Source: Pirellulaceae bacterium
Lineage (GTDB): Bacteria > Planctomycetota > Planctomycetia > Pirellulales > Pirellulaceae
Direction: 5' to 3'
Assembly: GCA_026004795.1 (NCBI GenBank)
Contig: BPJV01000007.1
Coordinates: forward strand, 62,001 to 126,000
DNA length: 64,000 nt
Numbering within the stretch: the first letter of the stretch is position 1; each line of letters opens with the position of its first letter. Made by a program: the position numbers and the translations under genes. Positions 42,630 through 51,027 of this stretch are shown piece by piece. The notes under the pieces were generated by a model. It worked only from the letters and a program-made list of their open reading frames with translations, was not told the DNA's origin and did not search any database.

Positions 42630-45110
42630 ATGATCCATTGCATGGGTCCAAGTAGGCCGAGGTGTCTGAGGATAGTTGCGACTTGGTGGCTTTGCTTGGG
42701 CACATCGTTGTTCGAAACTTCTGCTCAAGAACGATTGGTCGACCATTTTCCTCAGGCGGTCGAATCGGGTTGCATGGCTTGTCATGGGGAAATCGAGCCG
42801 ATCCGTGAAATCGGCTCCGAAATGCTTGAGCAGATCATGGAGCGCGGTCGTCGACGGGGGGATCCGGCTGGTTGCGTCGTCTGCCACAATGGCAATCCCC
42901 AAGAACGGCATGACGTACGAATCGCGCATGGTGGCTCCGACTTCTACCCGGATCCTGGCAGCCCGTGGGTCAATGCCGACACCTGCGGGCAGTGCCATGA
43001 AGAGCAAGTGCGTGTCCAATGGCATAGCTTGATGATGACCGAGGCCGGGAAGATTCAGGGGACATGCTGGTCCTTTGGTGCATTATCTGGTTATGAGCAT
43101 CGATATGCCAACTATGCGGTCAAGAACCCCACCGATCCGCGAGCTCGGTTGGGAACGGACGGGTATCGGCGGTACATGGAAGAGCTGCGGCGTCGGGAAC
43201 CGCAGGTTTTTGTCGAAGCGCACGAACCACTGCCAGAAGCCTTGCAATTCGATGAGTTGGACCGCTTGCGTGATGAACCGGCACTGGCCGCTTTCACCTA
43301 CATCCGTCAGGAGTGCAACCGTTGTCACCATGCCGTCAAAGGGCGTGCCACACGAGGCGACTTTCGCGGCATGGGCTGTTCATCGTGCCATATCCCCTAC
43401 AGCAATGAAGGGCTCTATGAAGGCACCGACCGCGCCATTCCCCGCGATGTTCCCGGTCACCCGTTGACGCATCAGCTCCAGGCAACTGGAGAAGCCGCGG
43501 TGACCATTCATGGCGTCACCTACCATGGGCTGCCTGTTGAGACCTGCACCACGTGCCACAATCGAGGCAAGCGGATCGGCGTCTCCTATCAAGGGCTGAT
43601 GGAAACGCCTTACCATTCCCCATTTACCGCCGAGGGCAACCCGCAACCGGGCCTGCATACCAAGCACTACATCGCCATGGAGCAGGATATCCATTATCTC
43701 CTAGGCATGAAATGTCAGGACTGCCATACATCGATCGACGTGCACGGTGATGGCTTTCTCGCTCCGACCAATTTGGCGGCCGTCGAGATCGAGTGTTCTG
43801 ATTGCCATGGAACGCCAGCTGCCTATCCGTGGGAGCTCCCCTTGGGGTACATGGATGAGTTCGCCATGGCGCCGGCCGCCGGCGCGCCACGTGGCGTGGC
43901 CGACGAAGTGTTACCGCATACGTGGGCCGGAAAGGAGTATCCGCGCCGGGACGGATTCTTGTTGACAGCACGAGGCAACCCTTATGAAAACGTGGTTCGC
44001 GACGGTGACGACGTGGTGGTCTTTACTGCCGAAGGGAAAGAGTTGCGGCTTAAACCGCTTCGCCAATTGGCCGAACAAAACGCGCTGAGCCAACGGGGCA
44101 GGGTCTCGATGCTAGGAATCGACAAGCACCTCGAACGCATGGAGTGTTATACCTGCCATTCCCGTTGGACTCCCCAATGCTACGGATGCCATGTGAAAAT
44201 CGATTACTCGCAGGCGGAGCTATGCCCGGAAGTTGAGCGATCCCGCATGGGTTTCGATTGGATTGCCGCTGGCCGCCGTCATGCTAGCCAGGAGCATCGG
44301 ACCGATGCGGGGGAGAGTGAATATGGCGACCTGATGATCCCGGGTGAAGTGTCCGAACAACGAAGCTACCTCCGCTGGGAAGACCCCATATTGGGTATCA
44401 ATGGCGAGGGACGTGTTTCTCCTTTGGCACCGGGATGCCAGCCAGCGGTGACGATCATCGGCCCGGACGGAACACCCATTTTGGTTAACCACATTTTCCA
44501 GATCCCTGCTGGGATGGAGGGAAGCGATGAAGGGCAACTGGCCATCGACATGAGCCCGACCCAACCTCATACGATGACTAAGGAAGCACGCACCTGCGAG
44601 TCGTGCCATGCTTCGCAGAAAGCACTTGGTTTGGGAATCGACGGCACCCGCCCCTGGAACGAGCGTCACTGGGTCGACCTGGAAACCGCTGCGGGCACTC
44701 TTCTTTCTCAGAATGCCCAACCGCAGATGGAGCCGGTCGAGAATCTCGATCACGATTGGTCGCAAATCGTCGATGCGGCAGGAAATCAATTGGCGACTGT
44801 GGGGCACCATTGGTCCTTGTCCCGGGCGTTCAATAAAGGCGAGCTGCAACGCATGAGTCGGGAGGGGACTTGTCTGGCATGCCATCAAGAAATCCCCGAT
44901 GGATCGGCGGCCATTCTGCTACTACACCATGTGGCCGACTATACGGGACAGCTTCCTAAGACGTCGCCACAGCATGCTTCGCTTGTGCACAAGATTGTTC
45001 TTCTAGGTGCGTGGGCTCAAGTGGCCTTGGTGGCCGCCGGCGGAATGGCGGGCGGCGCGTTGTTGCTGTTCAGTTGGCGCCGTTTCCGGCGACGCGGCAG
45101 AGCTGCGTAG
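42630..45110 (+). CDS. Multihaem cytochrome c, twelve CxxCH motifs, C-terminal membrane anchor
   Basis: Twelve c-type haem motifs are readable in order: CMACH, CVVCH, CGQCH, CNRCH, CSSCH, CTTCH, CQDCH, CSDCH, CYTCH, CYGCH, CESCH and CLACH. A signal sequence with the hydrophobic core CLRIVATWWLCLGTSLF precedes them. The C terminus has one hydrophobic helix (KIVLLGAWAQVALVAAGGMA region) and a basic tail, so the bulk of the protein is on the outside, tethered to the membrane. The protein has 826 residues. The spacing of haem motifs is irregular, with gaps of 10 to about 150 residues, including a 140-residue haem-free part between the tenth and eleventh motifs. Such proteins move electrons to extracellular or periplasmic acceptors; the acceptor is unknown. 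Confidence 0.9.
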   Translation: MIHCMGPSRPRCLRIVATWWLCLGTSLFETSAQERLVDHFPQAVESGCMACHGEIEPIREIGSEMLEQIMERGRRRGDPAGCVVCHNGNPQERHDVRIAHGGSDFYPDPGSPWVNADTCGQCHEEQVRVQWHSLMMTEAGKIQGTCWSFGALSGYEHRYANYAVKNPTDPRARLGTDGYRRYMEELRRREPQVFVEAHEPLPEALQFDELDRLRDEPALAAFTYIRQECNRCHHAVKGRATRGDFRGMGCSSCHIPYSNEGLYEGTDRAIPRDVPGHPLTHQLQATGEAAVTIHGVTYHGLPVETCTTCHNRGKRIGVSYQGLMETPYHSPFTAEGNPQPGLHTKHYIAMEQDIHYLLGMKCQDCHTSIDVHGDGFLAPTNLAAVEIECSDCHGTPAAYPWELPLGYMDEFAMAPAAGAPRGVADEVLPHTWAGKEYPRRDGFLLTARGNPYENVVRDGDDVVVFTAEGKELRLKPLRQLAEQNALSQRGRVSMLGIDKHLERMECYTCHSRWTPQCYGCHVKIDYSQAELCPEVERSRMGFDWIAAGRRHASQEHRTDAGESEYGDLMIPGEVSEQRSYLRWEDPILGINGEGRVSPLAPGCQPAVTIIGPDGTPILVNHIFQIPAGMEGSDEGQLAIDMSPTQPHTMTKEARTCESCHASQKALGLGIDGTRPWNERHWVDLETAAGTLLSQNAQPQMEPVENLDHDWSQIVDAAGNQLATVGHHWSLSRAFNKGELQRMSREGTCLACHQEIPDGSAAILLLHHVADYTGQLPKTSPQHASLVHKIVLLGAWAQVALVAAGGMAGGALLLFSWRRFRRRGRAA

Positions 45111-45289
45111 GTCGGTCGTGCACGATCCCGAACTTTCGGTAGAATGCGTCTCACCTGCGCAAGGCTTTCTGGTGCAAACACGACCAACCCTGAAGCCGTT
45201 GTTCCTGGCGGCTCGTCGATGGCCATGGTGGCTTCGGGACAGTCTGGGTGGGGAGGAAAGGGGAGTTTTTTCTCGGTGGGGAACCAGCC

Positions 45290-46714
45290 ATGGACCATCA
45301 CGATTCCGGACTTCTGGCCGATCGCCTGCGTGCCGATCCGCGCGTGGCCACGGCCATGAACTTGTTGCACGAGGCCCTGCACGATGTTCAGGCGAACATC
45401 GTCGGACCTCGACCTGCTCACCGTGACCGCCGTGAGGAATACGAGGAGTTGCTCGCCCGGTTGGCTGCCGCACGGGGCGCGGCTACCTATTTCCCGTATC
45501 TGTCCAGTGGCCTCGGGCGTGGCCCGTGGGTCGAACTGGCCGACGGTAGTATCAAGCTCGACTTCATCACTGGAATCGGTGTTCATGGATTGGGGCACAG
45601 CCATCCCCAGTTGTTGGAAGCGGGGGTGCGCGCAGCCCTAGAAGACACGGTGATGCAGGGCAATCTGCAGCAACATCGTCCCAGCCTTCTCGTCATGGAA
45701 CGTTTGATCTCCATTGCTTGTCAGCAGGGTGCCCAACTGCGGCACTGCATGTTGACCACCAGTGGCGCGATGGCCAACGAAAATGCCCTGAAGATCGCCT
45801 TCCATCATCGCCAGCCCGCCGATCGCGTTCTCGCCCTGGACAATTGTTTTGCCGGGCGCTCTCTGGCGACCGCTCAATTGACCGACCGCCCTCAATATCG
45901 GCAGGGATTGCCGACGGCGTTGGCGGTGGACTATCTGCCTCCGATGAACGCAGGGAACCCCGAGGAGGCGGCACGATTGGCCAGGCAGACGCTCGACAAA
46001 CTTTTGCTGCGCCACCCCGGCAAGTACGCTGCCCTATGGCTGGAATTGGTCTCCGGCGAAGGCGGCTATTACCCCGGTTCGCGCGAGTACTTCGTGCCAC
46101 TGATCGAGCGCGCCAAGGAGGAGGGCGTGCTGATTGTCTTCGATGAGGTGCAGACGTTTGGCCGCTTGAGCCGACCATTCGCTTTTCAACACTTTGAGCT
46201 GGATGCTTATGCCGACATCGCCACCGTCGGCAAGATAACTCAATTGTGCGCCACCCTGTACCGACCAGAACTCAAGCCGACCGCCCCGATTCTCAGCCAG
46301 ACATTCACGGCAGCCAGCAGTGCCATCGAGGCCTGTCTGGTCGTGTTGGAGACGCTGGAAACGACCGGTTGCTACGGGCCAGGTGGGGCCAACCTGCGCC
46401 GTCATGACTATTTCGCCCACCGCCTGGACGAATTGGCTGCCCGCCATCCTGGCAAATTGCGAGGACCGTTCGGCTGCGGGATGATGGTCGCCTTTACGCC
46501 CGGGGACGGAACGGCCGAGTGTGCTAAGGATCTGGTACACCGCCTGTTCGATGCCGGCTTGATGGGATTCGTGGCCGGGAGCAACCCGGCCAGGATCCGC
46601 TTTTTGCCGCCGCCAGGAGCTACCGCCACCGAGCACATCGATGCGGCGGTGGCCATTCTCGATGAGGTACTCGGTCGATGGGAGTTGCCCGCGGCCGCGG
46701 CGATGACGACCTGA
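45290..46714 (+). CDS. Class III aminotransferase (acetyl-/succinylornithine aminotransferase-like)
   Basis: Class III PLP aminotransferase: LDFITGIGVHGLGHSHPQL near the N terminus, TTSGAMANENALKIAF, the acidic motif LIVFDEVQTFGRLSRPFAF and the PLP lysine in ATVGKITQLCATLY. The ATG at 45290 follows GGTGGGG and is favoured over a GTG at 45248; it gives 474 residues. The neighbour 68 bp downstream is astA, so a role as the succinylornithine transaminase (AstC) of arginine catabolism, or another ornithine/lysine aminotransferase, is inferred from context. The substrate cannot be read from sequence. No astB, astD or astE is seen. Confidence 0.83.
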   Translation: MDHHDSGLLADRLRADPRVATAMNLLHEALHDVQANIVGPRPAHRDRREEYEELLARLAAARGAATYFPYLSSGLGRGPWVELADGSIKLDFITGIGVHGLGHSHPQLLEAGVRAALEDTVMQGNLQQHRPSLLVMERLISIACQQGAQLRHCMLTTSGAMANENALKIAFHHRQPADRVLALDNCFAGRSLATAQLTDRPQYRQGLPTALAVDYLPPMNAGNPEEAARLARQTLDKLLLRHPGKYAALWLELVSGEGGYYPGSREYFVPLIERAKEEGVLIVFDEVQTFGRLSRPFAFQHFELDAYADIATVGKITQLCATLYRPELKPTAPILSQTFTAASSAIEACLVVLETLETTGCYGPGGANLRRHDYFAHRLDELAARHPGKLRGPFGCGMMVAFTPGDGTAECAKDLVHRLFDAGLMGFVAGSNPARIRFLPPPGATATEHIDAAVAILDEVLGRWELPAAAAMTT

Positions 46715-46782
46715 GATTGCACCAGGCCCAGCGATACCGTTCGGCCAGCAGTGGCGACAGCATAGTAGCAGGAGAATGAGCG

Positions 46783-47823
46783 ATGGAAATCGTACGGTCA
46801 GTGACGATGGATGATGTAGGGCCGCTGTGGGAGTTGATCGAACAGGCCACCTACGGATTGACCACGTTGAAGATCACGCCAGAACAATTGCGTGAACGTG
46901 TCGAGCTGTCGAATTTCGCCTTTAGTCGCCAAACGGAAAAGCCCAGCGGCGAACCCTACATCTTTGTAATGGAAGACATCGCCAGTGGCCGACTGGTAGG
47001 GCTTTCGGGCATCTTCAGCAAAACTGGAGGCTACGAACCCTTTTATAGTTACCGCCGCGTCGTTGAAGAGAACTACTGCAAGTTGCTCGACAAGCGGCGT
47101 ACGGTCGAGTCCCTCCACCTGCTAAAAATCCACGATGGTCCCACGGAAATCGGCAGTCTGTTTCTGTCCGCGGATTACCGCGGCCACGGCCGAGGCAAGC
47201 TGTTGAGTCTGTCGCGCTTCGCCTTCATGGCAGCTCATCCGAAACGGTTTGCCGAGGAGGTCATCGCCGAGATGCGAGGGGTGATGGACGACGAGGGAAA
47301 CTGTCCTTTCTGGGAAGCCATTGGTCGCCACTTCTTCGACATGGATTTCCCGCAGGCGGACAGCCTCTCCACCCTGAACAAACGCTTTATCGAGGATTTG
47401 ATGCCCAAGTACCCGATCTACACGGCGCTGCTGCCTGCCGGCGCGCGGCAGGTAATGGGCGAAGTGCACCACCAAACTCGACCGGCCCTGGCCATGCTGG
47501 AGGCCGAAGGATTCCACAAGACGGACATGATCGACATTTTCGATGGAGGGCCGGTGGTAAAGTGTGTGCGGACGGAGATCGATGCGGTGCGTCGTACGTG
47601 GCGCGGCCAGGTGCGAGAGGTCGTCAGTCAGCTCGAGGCACCCATGCAAATCGTGGCTGCGGATCGCGGAACCTTCCGTTCGATGTTGGCCTCGGCGACA
47701 AACGAAGAGGATAAAGAGGGGGTGGTTCTCGAACGAACGACCGCGGAAATCTTGCAAGTCCAGGTTGGCGACAGCGTGCTCATCATGCCGTTACGTCCCG
47801 TCGAACCGCAAGCGGTAAGTTGA
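46783..47823 (+). CDS. astA: Arginine N-succinyltransferase
   Basis: AstA transfers succinyl from succinyl-CoA to the alpha-amino group of arginine, the first step of the arginine succinyltransferase (AST) route to glutamate and ammonia. Visible family segments are RSVTMDDVGPLWELIEQA at the N terminus, LLSLSRFAFMAAHPKRF, EMRGVMDDEGNCPFWEA and ALLPAGARQVMGEVHHQT. The GNAT-fold acetyl-CoA site lies around the SADYRGHGRGKLL segment. The 346 residues match the family. An AGGAG site precedes the ATG at 46783. It is in one operon with the class III aminotransferase. AST genes outside Proteobacteria are sparse, so this is a notable occurrence. Confidence 0.9.
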   Translation: MEIVRSVTMDDVGPLWELIEQATYGLTTLKITPEQLRERVELSNFAFSRQTEKPSGEPYIFVMEDIASGRLVGLSGIFSKTGGYEPFYSYRRVVEENYCKLLDKRRTVESLHLLKIHDGPTEIGSLFLSADYRGHGRGKLLSLSRFAFMAAHPKRFAEEVIAEMRGVMDDEGNCPFWEAIGRHFFDMDFPQADSLSTLNKRFIEDLMPKYPIYTALLPAGARQVMGEVHHQTRPALAMLEAEGFHKTDMIDIFDGGPVVKCVRTEIDAVRRTWRGQVREVVSQLEAPMQIVAADRGTFRSMLASATNEEDKEGVVLERTTAEILQVQVGDSVLIMPLRPVEPQAVS

Positions 47824-47942
47824 ACGCCGCTCTCGCCGCCTCCCTGCGATCCGCACATCTCCTACAATCGCTCGAGGAACCGAAAGAGCAGCCCGTTCAC
47901 CCGCCACGTGACTACCTCATCGTGCGACCGACTGATTACGTT

Positions 47943-48006
47943 AGAACGCTGCAACCGGTCGGCTAGGGCCTGGAAATTGCTGGCAGTTCGCGTTCTGGGG
48001 CTTTTT
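47943..48006 (+). terminator. Hairpin plus T-run before the M48 gene
   Basis: AGAACG (47943-47948) pairs with CGTTCT (47991-47996), and the adjacent CTGC (47949-47952) pairs with GCAG (47983-47986) with a bulge on the 3' side, giving about 10 base pairs. After six bases a T5 run follows at 48002-48006. It may end the aminotransferase-astA transcript or attenuate the M48 gene, whose ATG is at 48022. Confidence 0.4.
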
Positions 48007-48021
48007 CGTTGAGCATTGGAG

Positions 48022-49302
48022 ATGTTGTCGTTACGGCTGTTTCTGATGATCTTGATCTCGCTTCTGTGCAAGGAGGCGATGACTCAACCGGCAGCCGGTC
48101 CCTGGCCCCAAACCTGCCTGGCCATGTCAGGAGTCATTGTGGGTTTTGGCTTGTTGGGAAAGATCGTTGCCGTGCTGGCGGTGGCTCCTGTCGCCGCCTC
48201 GACCGTGGCGGGCACGTCATCGCGCCGAGCGGCGGCGCGGCGATTCGAGGATCTGCAGGGGGTAGTGCAGTGGTTGTGGATCATGCTTCTTCCTGTCGTC
48301 ATGTACTTCACCCGCTGGGTGGGAATGAGCCGGGCGCTGGCCGAACAAGGTCATTCTCAAACGCTGGCCATTCTGCTGACGTTGGCCCCGACGGCGCTGG
48401 TCCTCATGCTGTGGGAGTGGTCGGCCGCTGAGGTCGATCAGTTCTTCGCCACGCCCAGAGCCGACGGGACGCTTAGGCTGTGGCTGCAGCGTTTGCGCCT
48501 CGGTGAAGTCACGCATCTGGTGACGGCTATCCTTCCCCTCGTGCTGATCGGCGTCGCCATCGATCTCCTGCGGTTTACCCTGCCGAACCTCGCGGACGCA
48601 ACGCGCGCAGTCCTGGCCACCGGAATCGGTATGGGCGGTGCTCTGTTGGTTTATCCCACCTTGTTTTCTCTCATTTTTTCTGGCCGCGCCATGGCCGAGG
48701 GAGCCGAGCTGCGCGCGCGGGTGAGGCGTTATTGTCGCCAGTTGGGGGTGGCCGCTGTCACACCGTGCCTCATTCCCAGCGACGGGCGATGGTGCGGCGC
48801 CGCTGTCGTAGGGGTGATTCCGGGAGCGCGGCAATTGTGGCTCGGCGATGGCTTGCTGCAACGACTGACCGATCGTCAAATCGATATGGTCATTCTCCAT
48901 GAACTGGCGCATCTGCGCCGCCACCATTTCTTTTGGCGGTTGGCAGTGGTGGCATGGGCTGGATCGGTGCCCATGGCGTATTGGTGGTACCAGTCGACGG
49001 CAACCATCGGGCCCACCGTCGCATCCTTCCTGAATCTCGTCGTTACTGTTGCCGCCATGGTCACCCTCGCAGTGGGCCTCGGCTGGGTGGGACGACTGTG
49101 TGAGCTTGACGCCGACCAGAAGGCGTGCGAATACGCCTTGCAGACATGCTGTTGGGCAACCGGGAAACCGAGCCTGGTGGCTAGGGAGTTGAGCAACGCG
49201 TTGGAAATCGCCAGCGGCGGCCGAGAGTCGAGGTGGGGTGGTTGGCTTCACCCGTGTCTGGCTCAACGTCAGCACCAATTGCGGCAACGGTTCGGCCCCT
49301 AG
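48022..49302 (+). CDS. M48-family membrane metallopeptidase
   Basis: Zinc motif HELAHLRRHHFF in ILHELAHLRRHHFFWRL, and a downstream CELDADQKACEYAL segment supplying the third ligand Glu, define an M48 (HtpX/Ste24-like) peptidase. Several membrane helices are predicted, in the N-terminal third and flanking the zinc site (VVAWAGSVPMAYWWY, LNLVVTVAAMVTLAVGLGWVG). The proteins are membrane proteases that remove damaged or misfolded membrane proteins. The ATG at 48022 is preceded by GAG about 8 bases away; TTG 48016 is an alternative. It may be cotranscribed with astA or read through from the hairpin; the 193-bp gap has a terminator-like hairpin. Confidence 0.85.
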   Translation: MLSLRLFLMILISLLCKEAMTQPAAGPWPQTCLAMSGVIVGFGLLGKIVAVLAVAPVAASTVAGTSSRRAAARRFEDLQGVVQWLWIMLLPVVMYFTRWVGMSRALAEQGHSQTLAILLTLAPTALVLMLWEWSAAEVDQFFATPRADGTLRLWLQRLRLGEVTHLVTAILPLVLIGVAIDLLRFTLPNLADATRAVLATGIGMGGALLVYPTLFSLIFSGRAMAEGAELRARVRRYCRQLGVAAVTPCLIPSDGRWCGAAVVGVIPGARQLWLGDGLLQRLTDRQIDMVILHELAHLRRHHFFWRLAVVAWAGSVPMAYWWYQSTATIGPTVASFLNLVVTVAAMVTLAVGLGWVGRLCELDADQKACEYALQTCCWATGKPSLVARELSNALEIASGGRESRWGGWLHPCLAQRQHQLRQRFGP

Positions 49303-49720
49303 CGTCGGCCGCGAGAAGCAGTCGGCCCTCGATTGGCCGGACCGCCGCGCGGACGTTGCCTCTCGCGCCTGTCCATTTTCTGGCGTGCCATGGTGGGCCT
49401 GCCTTGGTGGCCTGCAGCTCCCTTCGACTCGGCACAACCATGACGACCGAAATGGACGATCCAAATCCACGTACGGCGTAGAACGAGGCTGTTTTTTTCC
49501 AAGTTGTCGCGGGAAAGCAAGCGGCCGTGCCGAACAATTGATATGGACACGGAGCCCGGCGGCGTGGTCCACTAACGCTTCGCAGGGCACAAGTGCAAGG
49601 ATAGGCTCGTGGGCAAGGAGGCGTCCAATAGTTGCACACCGATCAGGCCAGGATTGACGAGTCCGACCGACGGACTCTGCAGACTTGCACGGCGCCTGAC
49701 CCCGACATGAGGAAACTGAC
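49303..49720. other. Gene-free stretch before the BON-domain gene
   Basis: About 420 bases without supported coding sequence; the open frames on both strands are short and have no ribosome-binding site. No RNA gene or strong hairpin was found by eye. Confidence 0.4.
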
Positions 49721-49975
49721 GTGGCCAGCATTCCGACTCCATCCTCCGGTGAACTTTTGCAGCGCGTCGACACTGCCATCAAGACCAGTCCCCATCTGGC
49801 GGGCAATCGTGTTTTTTGTCAAGAAGAAGCGGGGATTATCGTTCTCCACGGCAAGGTGAAATCGTTCTATCAGAAGCAGATGGCTCAGGAGGTCTTACGC
49901 CGTCTCGACGGGGTAGAACGGATTATCAATCAATTGGAGGTGGAATGGCTCACGGGATGCCCGATCGAAGAATGA
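49721..49975 (+). CDS. BON-domain protein, 84 residues
   Basis: The start GTG at 49721 has GAGG eight bases upstream. The protein is almost a single BON domain: ELLQRVDTAIKTSPHLAGNRV, then EEAGIIVLHGKVKSFYQKQMAQEVLRRLDGVERIINQLEVE, with the Gly in LHGKV and the characteristic valine/isoleucine pattern. BON domains occur in OsmY and in envelope proteins and bind phospholipid. Here there is no signal peptide or membrane helix, so the protein is probably cytoplasmic or loosely membrane-associated. The sequence ends in WLTGCPIEE. No partner is seen next to it. Confidence 0.8.
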   Translation: MASIPTPSSGELLQRVDTAIKTSPHLAGNRVFCQEEAGIIVLHGKVKSFYQKQMAQEVLRRLDGVERIINQLEVEWLTGCPIEE

Positions 49976-50508
49976 ACCGGTCCGTTCCTTCTCTCTACGA
50001 CTTCTCATCCCGGGGACATGCAGCAGCCGTTCACTCCACGTCACCAGTGCGGACCAGCAGCCCGATGCGGTGATCTTCGCCACTTGTGAAAGTCCTCCGC
50101 TCACGTCGGCCAACGGAGCGTATTGCGCCTCGACGGGTCGGCATTCTCCGCCGGCGAAGTCGGCCTCCTGCTGAACACATCAGGCTTCCCCCTCCTCGAT
50201 CTCCTGCCATCAGGCCGATTGATTGGGGGGAACGGTTCCGCATAGATTCCTCGGAGTATGGACTGTAGGTAATCCCCTCCGCTGCTTACCACGGCCCTGG
50301 TTTTCGCGTCGAAGCAACACCACGAAGCCTTCCTATGCGGATCCTTGGGCCCCGCAGCGTACGACCACGCCTACAGCTTGCCGCTAATCCCGCATATACT
50401 GCGTGCTAACGGGGCGATGGTCCTCCGCGACACGCACTGGCGATCGCCCCAAATGGTCTTTCGAATGGATGATCCAAGAAAAAAGTTCTCTCTGGGAGAG
50501 TGTTAGCC
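49976..50508. other. Gene-free stretch upstream of tpx
   Basis: About 530 bases without a supportable gene. A TATACT hexamer occurs at 50395-50400, but no -35 hexamer is well placed. The tpx ribosome-binding region is the GGGAGAG at 50494-50500 upstream of ATG 50509. No terminator or RNA gene was recognised. Confidence 0.4.
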
Positions 50509-51027
50509 ATGGCACGAAGCGGTGCAGTTACGTTCAAAGGAACCCCCATGACGTTGTTGGGTGAAGAGCTCCAGGTCGGTCAGGCTGCCCCCGATTTTAC
50601 GTTGCACTATTTTGAAGGCGGCATGAAGGAGCTGACCAAGCAAGATCTGTTGGGTAAGCCTTCCATCGTCTCGGTTGTTCCCAGTGTGGACACTGGCGTG
50701 TGCCAAACGCAAACCAAGAAGTTCAACGACGCTCTGGCCGACTTGGGGGATAAAATCAATGCCTTGACGGTCAGTCGCGATTTGCCGTTCGCCCAAGCGC
50801 GTTTTTGTGGTGCCGAGAATGTTCAAAACATGCGGTTTGCCAGCGACTATCAAACGGGAGCCTTTGGCGAGGCGTGGGGCGTGATGATCGACGAGCTGAA
50901 ATTGCTTGCTCGCAGCGTCTTCGTGTTGGATGCCGACGGACAAGTCGTCTATGCCGAGATCGTACCCGAGGTGACCGAGGAGCCGAACTACGAAGCGGCT
51001 CTGGAGGCGTTGAAGAAGTGCTTATGA
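50509..51027 (+). CDS. tpx: Thiol peroxidase (Tpx, atypical 2-Cys peroxiredoxin)
   Basis: Tpx reduces hydrogen peroxide and alkyl peroxides using thioredoxin. VPSVDTGVCQTQTKKFND holds the peroxidatic Cys in the family motif, and ARFCGAENVQNMRF holds the resolving Cys, so the atypical 2-Cys arrangement is complete. The FKGTPMTLLGEEL N-terminal strand and VGQAAPDFTL are typical. The length is 172 residues from ATG 50509. The stop TGA at 51025-51027 overlaps the ATG of the next gene (ATGA), which couples translation with the pseudouridine synthase. Confidence 0.93.
   Translation: MARSGAVTFKGTPMTLLGEELQVGQAAPDFTLHYFEGGMKELTKQDLLGKPSIVSVVPSVDTGVCQTQTKKFNDALADLGDKINALTVSRDLPFAQARFCGAENVQNMRFASDYQTGAFGEAWGVMIDELKLLARSVFVLDADGQVVYAEIVPEVTEEPNYEAALEALKKCL

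Noticed and set aside
48217-49806. 529-residue open frame opposite the M48 peptidase
   Set aside because: Antisense of a protein with clear zinc motifs; very rich in Arg, Gln, His and Pro.
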